Assembly: GCA_033065855.1 (NCBI GenBank)
Contig: JAVXUO010000187.1
Location: forward strand, 186,001-250,000
Origin: Escallonia rubra
Lineage: Eukaryota > Streptophyta > Magnoliopsida > Escalloniales > Escalloniaceae
Direction of reading: 5' to 3'
DNA: 64,000 bases
The notes under the pieces: generated by a model
What the model was told of the DNA's origin: nothing
The model's input: the letters and a program-made list of their open reading frames with translations, nothing else
Database searches by the model: none
Position numbers and translations under genes: made by a program
Part shown: positions 1-10,772 of the stretch, piece after piece
Layout: each line of letters opens with the position of its first letter
How positions within the stretch are numbered: position 1 is the first letter of the stretch

Positions 1-2049
1 CAAAAGAAAACTTGCTTAATGCATGCATACACCAAGAAAAATGAAGAGTATCTATGAGTCTTTGGATTACCATTCAGATATTAGTTCCTCAAACACATCT
101 TATTGACATTGTGTGTTATAAAGATGTAGCAAGTGAAAAAATGGTAAACCTCGAAAAAAGAGTTTACAGAAAGGATTAAACTATTGTACTATAGATTTTA
201 TACTACGTTATATACATGTATTTTCACTCGTACAATTACTAATACTACATGGTTTCTTTCACATATTATTTCTTAGTCTACCTTCATGTAATTGATAACC
301 ACTAAAGATTGAAAATTTACGAATTATTTGAGTATTTATTATAAATCCACGCTCACATATAAATTCGTCCATCAAAGAAGACTTCTTTCTTGCACAGATA
401 TTCAAGTACGAACTAACAGTCTGCATACATTCATCAACCGACGCCTCTGAGAGAGACGACTTTCGCAAAAATACCCAACTCCCCAAACCCTCATCTCTCT
501 TACCTCCATTTCCGTCGCCACCGCCGGCTTTCTTGGCAGGTGGTGACGTGGTAGTTATGGTGATGTTAGTTAGGGTCTTGTGTGGGATCTTGGAGGCATG
601 GGTGAGCTAGACAACAGCGTCGCTGTCATGTCGGAGCGTTTCGATTAGATATGGTTCTTTGTCTTCTTCGGTTCTAGCGATGGGTTGACGACAGTTGATG
701 GGTAAGTTGTCAGGTCCTGGGTTGCTATGGTGTTACGATCGGGTTATGGTGGCTTCGTATGAATTTTCATTTTGCCGTCGGTGTCTGTGGGTTTTGTCGT
801 CGGGTTTCGTTGGGCTATCTTGGGTTAGAGATGGATAGGTGAGTTTAAATCTAGGGTTTCTTTCTAAGGTTTATTAATCCCCCTTCCCCCTAGTTGCCCC
901 CCTCCCCCTGGATCTAGAAAGGTTAGTCTTCTGCAGTTGCCGATGGAGACGTTTCTATGCTCTGCTTGTAGGTTGTTTGCGTTAGGCAAGGTTGACAGCT
1001 GCTGGATGACGACCCTACTGGATGAAGAAGTTTGGTCGACGATGGTTGTTTGTGAGTCTATTAGGTTCTGGAATAATGGTGTTTTGGCTGCTGAGGCTCT
1101 AATCGTGAGGGAAGTTAGCCTGTCAGGTGTATGTTGGCCAAAAAAAGATGGCGGTTACTGTTGGTGTTTATCTTCTGTGTCCTTTGGGGCTTCGCAGCAT
1201 TGAGTTCGCCAGAAAAAGCGGCGGTTCCGGTGCCCTAGTGGAAGCACGACGATCGACGCAACGGAGCATGACGGGGCCACATGCTGGAATATGGGTTGGG
1301 GTGGACAGATTGTTGGTGTCTTTTGATCGGTTGCTTTTTAAGTATTTATCTTGTTTATTGTTTCTTAGTTATCCTGTTTGTAGGTTTGTATCTTTTTGTA
1401 GGTATATGTGTTTGAAGGTTGAGTTGTTGTATCTTCATTAAAAATAAATAAATAAACATACAAAAAAAAAATTGTAGTTCTTTATCTTTTGGTGCTACCT
1501 ATGCAATGGGGTTGTCATCCGTTATTATTATTTTTAGCATTGTATGGATATAGAATCTCGGAGGCAAGGAATGTTAGCCTCATTTATTTTTCAATGGTAT
1601 ATATTTGTGATAATTCTCAACAAAAAAAAAAAAAAATACACATTCATCAACCACACATGTGGCTTTCGGAGAGAATTCACAACTTGAGTCTTACCTAAGA
1701 CCTAACACTCTCCGAACAAGTTCTTGAATTGGTGCAACTTAAGGAAGAGCCAAGATTGTACACGACTACAAAATTGAACTAATTTACTGAGAACTTACAT
1801 TATTAGGTGAACATGATGTTAGTTAACTTTCAAACGTTGCCGTATAAGTGTCTTCCAAAAGAGTGTATAATGATCATCATATGGTAGATTCCAACAAGAC
1901 TTTTAGCGTTTTAATAGAGTTTTTTTTCCCCGGTTTTTGTCGGTTCTTTAAACTAGTTGGCAATTTGAGTCCGTTTTATAAAACTTCAAGTTGGAGTTCT
2001 CAAGTTTTTAGTTTTTGTTTTTGTTTTTATTTTGAGATCTAACGTACTT
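1..2049. other. Gene-free left flank, LINE-like A-rich tails
   Basis: I see no supportable gene here. Positions 480-1440 are G/T-rich on the plus strand and end in an A-rich tail (about 1438-1471). A second short stretch (about 1480-1635) ends in a run of A. This is how degenerate L1-type 3' ends look, but no reverse transcriptase or RNase H motif was found. Exons 3-5 of the truncated GDSL gene A were looked for on the minus strand and not found. Confidence 0.35.
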
Positions 2050-2440
2050 AATTAAGGCTCTGTTTGACAACATTTTTTTTTCAGTTTCCAAAAAAAAAAA
2101 AAACTAAAGAGCAGTTTAATTTTTTTTTTACAAAAACAAGTAAGTGTTTGATAACTCGGTTTTTTTTTTGTGGTGGTTTGCGGTGGCGGTGGCAGTGGCC
2201 GAAGGTGGCCGCCGGCAGTCACCGACGGTGGTCGCCGGATGTGGCTGCCGGCGGTGGGAGGGTGGTGGTCTAACAAAAAAACCAAAACTGAAAACGGAAA
2301 CTCATTTTTGGAGTTTTTAAAAATAGCCTTGGTTTAAAAACTGGTTTTTTAAACTGAAAAAAAAATGTTTACCAAACGCGTTTATTTTTTTTAGTTTCCA
2401 AAACTGAAAAAAAAAGGCCCTGTCAAAAGGGGCCTAAAAG
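2050..2440. repeat. MITE-like AT-rich inverted repeat
   Basis: The left side (about 2056-2090) reads GGCTCTGTTTGACAACA followed by a T run and CAGTTT. The right side (about 2355-2385) reads AAACTGAAA, an A run and ATGTTTACCAAACG, its imperfect inverse. The core is G/C-rich (GGTGGCGG-like). This looks like a small non-autonomous DNA transposon. I could not fix its TSD, so the family is open. Confidence 0.35.
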
Positions 2441-2557
2441 TCCATATTTTGACAAATTCCATTCTTCATTTCATCATTTCCGCCACTACCAGTTATCCTC
2501 TAAGCCCCAACGACCACCACCAGCAAATAACCATTGTTGCCACCCCACTAGCGCGCC

Positions 2558-3742
2558 GGGTTAATTTTACGCTACACCCTATACTTAGGGGTCAGTTGCA
2601 CCCAGCACTCCAGGGTTTTAAAATTGGCACCCAACACCAAACAATTCAAAAATCTTAGCACCCAGCACCAGATGACGGTCAAAATATATGTTGACCAAAC
2701 GACTGTTAGTTTTTTAGGAGCAAAAAGGTCTTATCAACCAATTAGCATCCACGTCATTTCCCTCCTCACGCACACCCACGTACACACATACAGACTCAGA
2801 CCGTAGCTGTCATTAGAGGGAAGAAGAACTCAAGTTTAACGAGCAAAACACGAAGGCCCAAAACGCGACAGCGGCCCAGGCTCCGACCCCAGCCTCCGAC
2901 GCCTGCAACGGCATTTTTCTCTCCTACGCCATCTGTCACCAGATCCGTGGACCACTGGCCATCAGCTGAGTAACCAGTGCTGGGTCTCTCTTCTTCTCTT
3001 CACCGGTCAACCACCTCGACACTGCCTTGCCGCTACCAGATCGACGATCCATGATCTGCCGCCACTCAACTGTCGGGTCTCTCTGCCGGTGCCGAAAGTC
3101 GACGCCTATAAGAAAAAAAGTCTTCATCCGGTGATTAATCGATGATGGCGACCGCGATGGGTCAACGACTGGCACATGACGATGGCAGCGAAGGCCAATG
3201 GGGCTCTTTGGGGGCTAACCTTGGTTAGCATGCTAGCTCGTGGTCTTCGGCAACAGATTTGGTGATCAAAGGAGTTGATTGCTACTGCAGCATTTGCAGC
3301 GGAGTGGTGAGGATCTGCAAATCTAGGTCGGCACTTGGTGGGCCAATTTGTAGTGGGTGGCAGTGGTGGGAAGAGGGGAGATGGTGGTTGGTTATGCTAG
3401 GGGGTGAAGGGGGAGGGCAGAGATTGGTGGTGGTTTGCGGATGTAACAGGTGGTGATGGGATGCAGTGGTTGGCTATGGTGATAAACTGGGAAAATGGGT
3501 TAATCAGTGAACGTGAGAGTGGGGGGGAGAGAGTTATGGCTGTTGAGGGAAATGATATAGTTGCTGACTTGGATGGCAGGTGGATTCCACGGGTGAACAG
3601 ACCATTTTGCCCTCAAAAAATTAACGGACATCTGGTCAAAGGTCATTTTGATCGTCATTTGGTGTTGGGTGCCAATTTTAAAACCCTGGGGTGCTGGGTG
3701 CAACTGACCCCTAAGTACAGGGTGTAGCGTAAAATTAACCCC
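2558..3742. mobile_element. Mutator-like element with long TIRs (MULE-1)
   Basis: The ends are inverted copies: the left begins GGGTTAATTTTACGCTACAC and the right ends with its complement. The similarity runs about 150 bp inward and includes a shared GGGTGCAA/TTGCACCC block. The element is flanked by a perfect 9-bp direct repeat, TAGCGCGCC, at 2549-2557 and 3743-3751. Long TIRs with a 9-bp TSD are the hallmark of Mutator-like elements. It is 1,185 bp and has no transposase, so it is non-autonomous. The interior (about 2800-3560) is G/C-rich and unlike the TIRs, as expected for captured host DNA. Confidence 0.85.
2820..2938 (+). pseudogene. Possible captured COBRA-like gene fragment in MULE-1
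   Basis: Read on the plus strand from 2820, the interior of MULE-1 contains an Ala/Pro/Thr-rich stretch, APTPASDACNGIFLSYA. The CNGIFLSY motif is typical of the start of the mature region in COBRA-like GPI-anchored wall proteins of the COBL7 type, where it follows an Ala/Pro linker. Similarity stops shortly afterwards and the frame closes. If right, this is a captured first-exon piece of about 40 codons with no independent function. The match is short and made from memory, so it is tentative. Confidence 0.35.
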
Positions 3743-3751
3743 TAGCGCGCC

Positions 3752-4490
3752 ACCACAGATATGCCCCACCGTCACCACCCTACCATTTTTGCCACCCGCA
3801 TATCTATTACACCACTGCCACAATCCCGCCATTGTCGCCTACAGATGTGCCTCATGGCCTCACCCTCACCGCCATTGCCACCTCCGAACATATCGCACCT
3901 CGCCATAGCACTGCCATCGATAACCAATCAGACCGCCGTCAACACTTCTATCCACAATCAATTCCCTATAATTACACCACCTACAGCAACCACGTCGCAT
4001 CAACCACAACATATCGCATCAGCCACCGTCAACAACCGCATCAGCCACAAAATTGTATCGCATCAACCATTGTCAACATCCATCCATCCACCAACCCCCT
4101 CATCAGCTCTTGAACCGATCATCACCACGCAGCCGCTTTCGACAACCACAACGGATTCGGCGGTGGATCGGGTCATAGTGGTACGAAGGGAGGGGGAAAT
4201 ATTAAATGGGGACAGTGTTGTTAGTTTGATGGTGGTCGTGGTGGTGGTGTTGATGTGGTGGTGGTCGGAGGTGTTCAGGAGAAAAAAACTAGTATGAAGT
4301 TATTGAATGAAGAAAAGTAAGAATTGAAAATGGTAAAAGTGGAACTCAAAAACAAAAACCCCTAACCAAACACATTACTCTTTTTGTAAAAAATGAAAGA
4401 GGGTTTGGTTTTTATTTATTTTTAAATAAAAACAACCGTTTCAAACACAAGTGTAACATTCATCAATAGACTAGCATCGTTGATTTTTAT
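3752..4490. other. Low-complexity flank of MULE-1
   Basis: This stretch is CAC/CCA-rich up to about 4130, then GGTGGT-rich, then AT-rich with CTAACCAAACAC and GGGTTTGGTTTT in opposite orientations (about 4360-4420). The long reading frames here are composition artefacts (His/Thr/Pro repeats). It is probably the other half of the older repeat into which MULE-1 jumped. Confidence 0.3.
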
Positions 4491-4631
4491 TTGCGTATAC
4501 ATCATACACACTTACATGTTAATGGTTTAGCTACTCAAAAGACAAGCAAGATATGCGCCCACATAAATGATTCAGAAAAAATATCGCAATACGAAAAAAT
4601 CCCCCACACGCGACTACACTCATATACTTAC

Positions 4632-5479
4632 CACATGTTGCCCAGTTTCATCGCGTATACCAGCTGCACCAGATGCATAATTTACGCCTCTGAGGATATC
4701 CTGGTCCCTTGCAGTTGCAAAGGGAGGAATACGATTTGTAAAACCTAAAAGTTCACCTGCAAGATACAGCACTCCATCAGCATCATGGCTAGCAATTGGT
4801 GAACTCAACTCTAAATACTTATGCCAGATTGCTACTTAAGTAAGCAAACAGTATGTCACGTTATCATGCAGCTGTAGTTCTGATATGTTTGATTCGATCC
4901 ACTGGTACAAGGATGTATCCATGTTTCTTAGAGTGTATACAAATTCAATCACTTGGATTAATCATGAGCCTTGCCTTTCAAGCTACCTATCTATTTTTTG
5001 AAGGTTAGAAACAGGAGGTACCAATTTGTGAGGTTTCCAGATTTACCAATAAATAGATTTTCTACTCGAAGGTGGCTAATCCTTAGTGCTATAACTTGTT
5101 CCATGCACAATAAACACCCATATAGCGCTTTGAGCTAGTTAAGTTGCACGAAATGAGAAGGACAGTGAAAGCAAAGCAAGAGGACAACATTCATGTATGT
5201 TTTGAAATGAGGAATTGGGAAGAAAAGAGGACCTATAATATCATATGCAGTCCGACCATTAGTAAACCTTCCGGTAGGTCCATCAACGAAATCAATCCCA
5301 TATGGTGGGTAGTTTGATTTGGCAAAAGATAGAAGTGGGTTATTGTTGCCATTATCAGCTAACGAGTCTCCAAAAATGAAGTAACAAGGTACTTGTGGTT
5401 CACCATCAACAACAACGTGCAAGTCTAAAGCACATAACATTGCAAACAACAGGAACCATGGCTTAACTCTACATGCCAT
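4632..5479 (-). CDS. GDSL esterase/lipase A, exons 1-2 only
   Basis: Exon 1 is 5479-5233 (247 bp) and exon 2 is 4756-4632 (125 bp). Both end at GT donors and the intron between them is in phase 1, exactly as in the intact paralogues. Exon 1 encodes MACRVKPWFLLF and a hydrophobic signal peptide, then block I with FGDSLADNGNNN (nucleophile Ser). Exon 2 gives block II, GVNYASGAAGI. The start was chosen because it aligns with MASGGKPW in B; an upstream in-frame ATG at 5626 would place a long leader before the signal peptide. No stop or frameshift is visible. Exons 3-5 (oxyanion Asn and Asp/His blocks) are absent from the 4.6 kb downstream, which holds repeats. Either the gene is truncated or it has a very long intron running past the window edge. 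Confidence 0.6.
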
Positions 5480-6597
5480 TGAAAAAGAAAGCAACTGATC
5501 AAGGGAAAGTTTGTTTGAACCAAGAGCGGAGATGTGAGGATTTTGAAAAGGCAAAAGAAGAGAGATGTATAGATGGAGGAAAAACCACTCTTCCAAGTCC
5601 ATTTTCTTTGCATCTCCTTGAATCACACGAATTGTGTGTGGCTCCGAGGAAACGAAAGAAGAGAATTAACTAGCCCATTTTCTGTTAATTAGTTACTAAA
5701 TACCTTGCCCATTTCCAAAATCCAGTTCTCATTATTTGTCTGGACTAAACAAATAATGAAAAAACTCACCATGTGAACTGACAGGGTTTAATGGTCCTTC
5801 AATGAGCACAATATTGAATTTCACATCTATTTCTTAATCGATCCATTGTATCTTTGTCAAATTTTCACAAACGTAAGATTCTGATGGAAACTGCGGAGAT
5901 GCGGTCGGAGAAAAGTGTTACAAAAGCATTGGATTGGTCTTAAAAGGGAAAGTTTGTCATTTCCTTTGTGACCAATCATCGTTCTTTGTGGGAACTAGAC
6001 TTTAAGTGGTGAATTATAGAGATGCGGTGCTGCAGAGGATCCTTGTCCCAAAACGCAAAACGTCTTGTTGAATAGGTTTTGAGTACAAGTCAACCAATAT
6101 TTGCAAGAGGTTGCATCTCACTACGGTATTAATGAAGTTTGTCACTTGAATGTTCTTTTGCCAGTAACCATTGGTCGTAGAAGAAACAACGAATCTGTCT
6201 TTTTTAAGAAGGTTCCATATCACATTTGTTTTTCAAATTTTCTTGCTTGTGTATATGCCAATTTGTGAGATTGAGATACACACGAATAATATGTCCTTAT
6301 ATTGTTCCAACTGTTTCATAGTCAAAGCCTTGGAAGCTAATATTGATCCATGGCTTTGAAAGTCAAGGTTTATCTTCCGACTTGTAACCCATAACATTGA
6401 TCTTGTTACGTAAAAATAAACACGCAGTGCATCCCTTTTAGTCCTAAGAAATAAGGAATGAACACATTGGATTATACAGAGAGAACACTTCCATCGATAA
6501 GCGCATATATCGCATTTTATTAATACAACCCCAGATGTGCAAGTTATATTACAACATAAAAAGCACATTATTTGTGAAACTTGAATCCTTAATGCCT
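5480..6597. other. Intergenic spacer between GDSL A and B
   Basis: This 1.1-kb spacer is the presumed promoter of A and 3' flank of B. A weak TATA-like CTATACATC lies near 5556-5566 on the minus strand, about 80 bp before the start of A. No other gene or repeat was recognised. Confidence 0.3.
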
Positions 6598-9417
6598 TCA
6601 CTGAAGCTGAGCCAAGGTGCGGATATCAACCGGATAAGCATCGGATGGAGATGAAGCATTGTATGCTCTTGTTGCGGCGAGTACATTTATGATCTCAGTA
6701 GAATGGAATAAACGTACGTATTCCTAAAGCTTGGTTACAACCAAAAAATGCCCCGTAATACCTGCAATGGTGATGACTCTTAGTCCATCATTAAAACATA
6801 TGCCTACATGTGTACATATGCATTTCAGTTTTAGCGTTGAAAGTTATATTGGAAAAGCATGTGTACAAGGCCCTTTCTTAAATAATTTTTCCCGCAATTT
6901 GTTTGAACGTCGTACAACACGGACTATCTCCGCATATAATTATTAGAGTTTGGCATTTTATATGTTAAATGCGACGCACAAAATTCAAGCTTCTGATTTG
7001 TGTTGATAGTAATTTATCTAAGAACGTCTTGCGCGAAACGTCAAGGTCTATTTGAAGGTTTGTCATCGAGAGAGTATTTTGCTAATTTATGAAAGGTCAA
7101 TTTTTATGCACAAAGTTTAAACTGGTGAAATGTGGCTCTTCGACGATTTTCCTACGAATTTCCTTTTTTCACTGTAATCTGTAACAAAACAACTCTATGA
7201 AAGCTAGAATGTATTTCAACAGTTCGCTAGTGTGGCAAATTGTCAGCATCCCTGCTCTAAACATCCAGACGAAACGTTGATTTTGGATGTGCTACCTTTT
7301 TAAAAAATTGAAGACAGCCACGTTATCCAGTTTGTTGTTATGACTTACCCGCTGATGAAGGATCTCCAGCAGAAATGCCAGTAATGTTTATGTAGGTGAA
7401 TCGTGCGTCGCCTAGATTTCTGTTGAAGTCATCTACAAGAGGCTCGAGCCTATTGTTGAACAGTTGGACTGCATTGTTAATCATATCCACGCATGCAGTT
7501 CCATTCGTGCCAAATGTAGCCAGCTCGGCCGGGGTGCAACCTATTAGGCCAAGTCCAAAGATGACCACCTTCCGTGCTCCATAGTTGTATAATGTCTAGT
7601 ATCAAGAAAGAATGCACAACAATTAAAGCTCTGCAAACCCTTTTTACAAGCATACTGTTAAAATGGATCAAGTGCATATAAATGCTAAGGTTTGTTGCCA
7701 AAAGCATGCTAGACTTATCCCCTTGAGTAGTAGTTCCTTAAACCCTAGTCTATCTTGCAATGCACTGAGATCTTGGGCACAAAAAAATTTAACTTCCGAT
7801 ACAAATGTTTCGCCGATAGCCACTAGATTCAGCTTTCTGATATATTTCTCAAATTTAAGCACCACTTTGCATCTAAAAGTAATTATTAAGACCATAAACC
7901 CTTAATTTCATTTGCGGATACCATTGGAGTTTGCCTGATTTTCATGCAATTGATCCAATTTAAAATAGGTATATAAAATCAAGACAGAGATGTAAACTGA
8001 CACGCAGCTGCTGAGAGTATTGTTGAATAAGAACTGCTGCATATTGGTCTGGTGTGAATCGGGCACTTGTAGGGTATGATTGTGGCATGAAGTAGTTGTT
8101 TATGTAATCGTTACTACCCATTCCAACCGTATAAATGCACTTGCTTAGGTACTCCCTTGTAAACGTTAAATTCCTTTGCAGCGCAGTGATTCTCGAGACG
8201 GTGATCCCGTGATGAAGTAACTGCGAATCAAAACTGATTCGACCACCCTGTAAGAAAAAGAAGAAAACCTCTTAACTGTTGACATTCAACTCAATCTACA
8301 TAGTAAACAGAAAGAAAAGCTCTTAGGGGCGCTAGGAGGATGTTTTGCTCCAACCCCTTCGGTTGTACACCTTTGACCACTTCCTTCGAACATTTGAAGC
8401 ATCACTCTGGTATGACAATTAGCTTTCTGAACAAAATATCTCCATCTATGTTGCATAAGCAGCAGGTGCCGTAACAAAGCTGATTGCCACCCACTGCCCG
8501 TGCATTGGATTTAGAGCGTATTATGCTCTCAAAGTATTCGAACTAACATCTTGATGTTAATGTTTAACTACTTGAGAAACACGTTTTCTTGAAAGTAGAC
8601 TTAATAGGTGCACAAATATGTTACAAGTACTCAAACCCTAAACCCTACAGACAAGCGTTAGCAAATATTTACCACGTTTCGTCCAGTTTCAGCGCGAATA
8701 CCACCTCCACCAGATGCATAATTTACGCCTCTGAGGATATCCTGGCCCCTTGCAGTTGCAAAGGGTGGAATGAAATCTGTAAAGCCAAGGAGTTCACCTG
8801 TAGGATACAGTATTCTGTATATCAGCATGACAATCATGGTAAGCGTATGTAAAAACTTAGGCCAATTTGCTATTTTTGGACAAGAACATTACTAATTTTT
8901 GTACGTAGGGACCTGTTGACCAAGCCAGAACCAAAGCCAGACAACAAGTAGGGGAAAGGTTAGATATGGCACACTCTCATATAGCATCAAAGCCAGACAA
9001 GAGAAATGGTGGATTGCAAAGGGAGTGCAGAAAAAATTCGTTAGCTTCACATTATAAGCAAAACATAGGTTTTACTGTTATATGCCAAAAAGTATATGAC
9101 AAAACTCGTACTCGTGCAGGCGCGCACACAGATATATTTGGTAAATGAAGTGAAGGAAATGAGGGACGACCTATAATGTCTGAGGTTGTTCGACCATTAG
9201 TAAACCTTCCTGTTGGTCCATCAACGAAATCAATACCATATGGTGGGAAATTTGATTTGGCAAGAGATAGAAGAGCGTTATTACTGCCATTATCGGCTAA
9301 CGAGTCTCCGTATATGAAGTAACAAGGTACTTGTGGTTCCCCATCAACAAGAATCTGCAACTCGAAAACAAATAACAATACAAACACCAAGAACCATGGC
9401 TTGCCCCCAGACGCCAT
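6598..9417 (-). pseudogene. GDSL esterase/lipase B, broken last exon
   Basis: Five exons can be placed: 9417-9171, 8797-8673, 8247-8002, 7595-7349 and 6761-6598 (247, 125, 246, 247 and 164 bp). The first four are open and well conserved. They give signal peptide MASGGKPWFLVFVLLFVFEL, block I YGDSLADNGSNN, block II GVNYASGGGGI and block III GSNDYINNYF (oxyanion Asn). Exon 5 is normally 224-245 bp. Here it is short, has a TAG after GITGHFLVVTKL, and reads EYVRLFHSTE where relatives have FWDAFHPTE. The catalytic Asp and the Cys-rich stretch before it are therefore gone, although the His and the tail DIRTLAQLQ remain. The product would lack the catalytic dyad, so I call a recent pseudogene; a transcript may still be made. 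Exon 1 closely resembles A. Confidence 0.75.
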
Positions 9418-10772
9418 TGAACAACACAGAAACCGATGGAGAAAAAGGTAGTATGAGCCAAAGGAGAGTTGTGAGGATGATGAAAGGCAAAAGAGGAGGC
9501 ATGTATATATAGGGGAGGTGGATGAAGTTGCAAAGCATATTTTCCGCAAGAAGAAAAAGGAAATTTAATTACGTGCTAAGGTCTAAAAACAATTAAGTTA
9601 ACCAATGAAAAGAAAAAAAAGTCAAAAGAGCTTGTGGAAGAAGCCTAATCACATTTAGCAAGTGGGAAGAGAGGAGGTTCAACTTTTTTCTTTGATTCTG
9701 GGGGTAGAGAAGTCTGCGTTATACACATCACCTCTTTTTAAGCTTTTTTTTCTTTTCAGAATCACAATCATTTTTTTTTTTTTTTGGTTTTGACGGAAAT
9801 GAGTATCATCGGTCTATTCAGCTTGCGCATCAACCGGAACTAAGTCCGTTCTTGGGGTGGTAAGGGGTATACCAGGTTAGGATCGCAATCCTTTATCTAA
9901 GGAAAATTATCTTTCTTTGCCTGGGCTAATGCGATTGAAGTCCTAGAATTTGTTGGCAGTGACGGAGCAGGGACGAATTAGCATGTGTGGTCAAGTTTAG
10001 CTGTAATTTTAATTTGACAAACATATTTCAATAAACAGTAAAAGTCCGCCATTTTTTTTTTTTTACATAATAATGCTTAATATTAGTATGAGTTTCCATT
10101 TCCTAAATCCGCGCGCCTCAGGTTCTTAGCTAAACACTAAGAACTTTGTTAAACGGAATATTTTTCATTTCCTAAAAGTTAAGTTGGGCAAGGGGCGAGG
10201 GGCGAGGGGCGAGGGCTCCTAGCGACGATGCGCACGTGCGAAGTGCGCCTAAAAGCGCCAATAGCGCCTTTACGCCACCGCCGCCGTCGCGCGCGTGCGG
10301 TCCGGTGCACCGCATATGTGCGAGTGCATGCCCATGCATACCATGTGTTTCTAGAACAATATGATATGTCACATGGCCATTTAAATATCCTTAACTTTTT
10401 CATTTCTCAAGCCATGTGGGAACCCACATCATGATTATTTTCAACATTATTAAATAACAATGTTTGAGAGTTAATATCTCTCAAACCAATCAATCAATTT
10501 GATTGATTTTTTTTGCAACTTATTCCTTGTAGTACAAACTTTAATAAGGTAAGAATCAATATTGGAAAATTCCCAAATGATATGGGGTATACATTAAAGT
10601 AGTTGCCAGAATTGTGATTTTACCAGAGAACTTCAAATGTTACCAACCATTATCCAACTGATGTCAATAAAATAAACTGAGCGAAACAAATAGAACCTTG
10701 TCAATAAAAGTGATAAAATATATAGCAAAAAGGTTATAACAAATATAAGTATAAGCAAAAGCAAAAGAACAA
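9418..10772. other. Intergenic region upstream of GDSL B
   Basis: Apart from the promoter of B there is no gene. A sequence resembling a hAT end (CAGTGACGGAGC) occurs near 9958, without a partner. A 9-bp tandem repeat (GGGGCGAGG-like, three copies) lies at 10191-10216, followed by a GC-rich patch to 10330 in otherwise AT-rich DNA. Confidence 0.3.
9501..9511 (-). promoter_or_regulatory. TATA box of GDSL B
   Basis: CTATATATACAT on the minus strand lies about 85-95 bp upstream of the chosen ATG, followed by a purine/pyrimidine-biased leader. The spacing matches the TATA boxes of E, F and H. Confidence 0.5.

Noticed and set aside
3761..4297. 178-codon His/Thr/Pro-rich ORF
   Set aside because: Produced by CCA/CAC repeats flanking MULE-1; no start context, domain or splice structure.
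8632..8648. Telomere-like AAACCCTAAACCCTA
   Set aside because: Only two units; this is a common telo-box-like sequence, not a telomere or interstitial array.
9958..9975. CAGTGACGGAGC as a hAT terminus
   Set aside because: No inverse partner and no 8-bp TSD found nearby.
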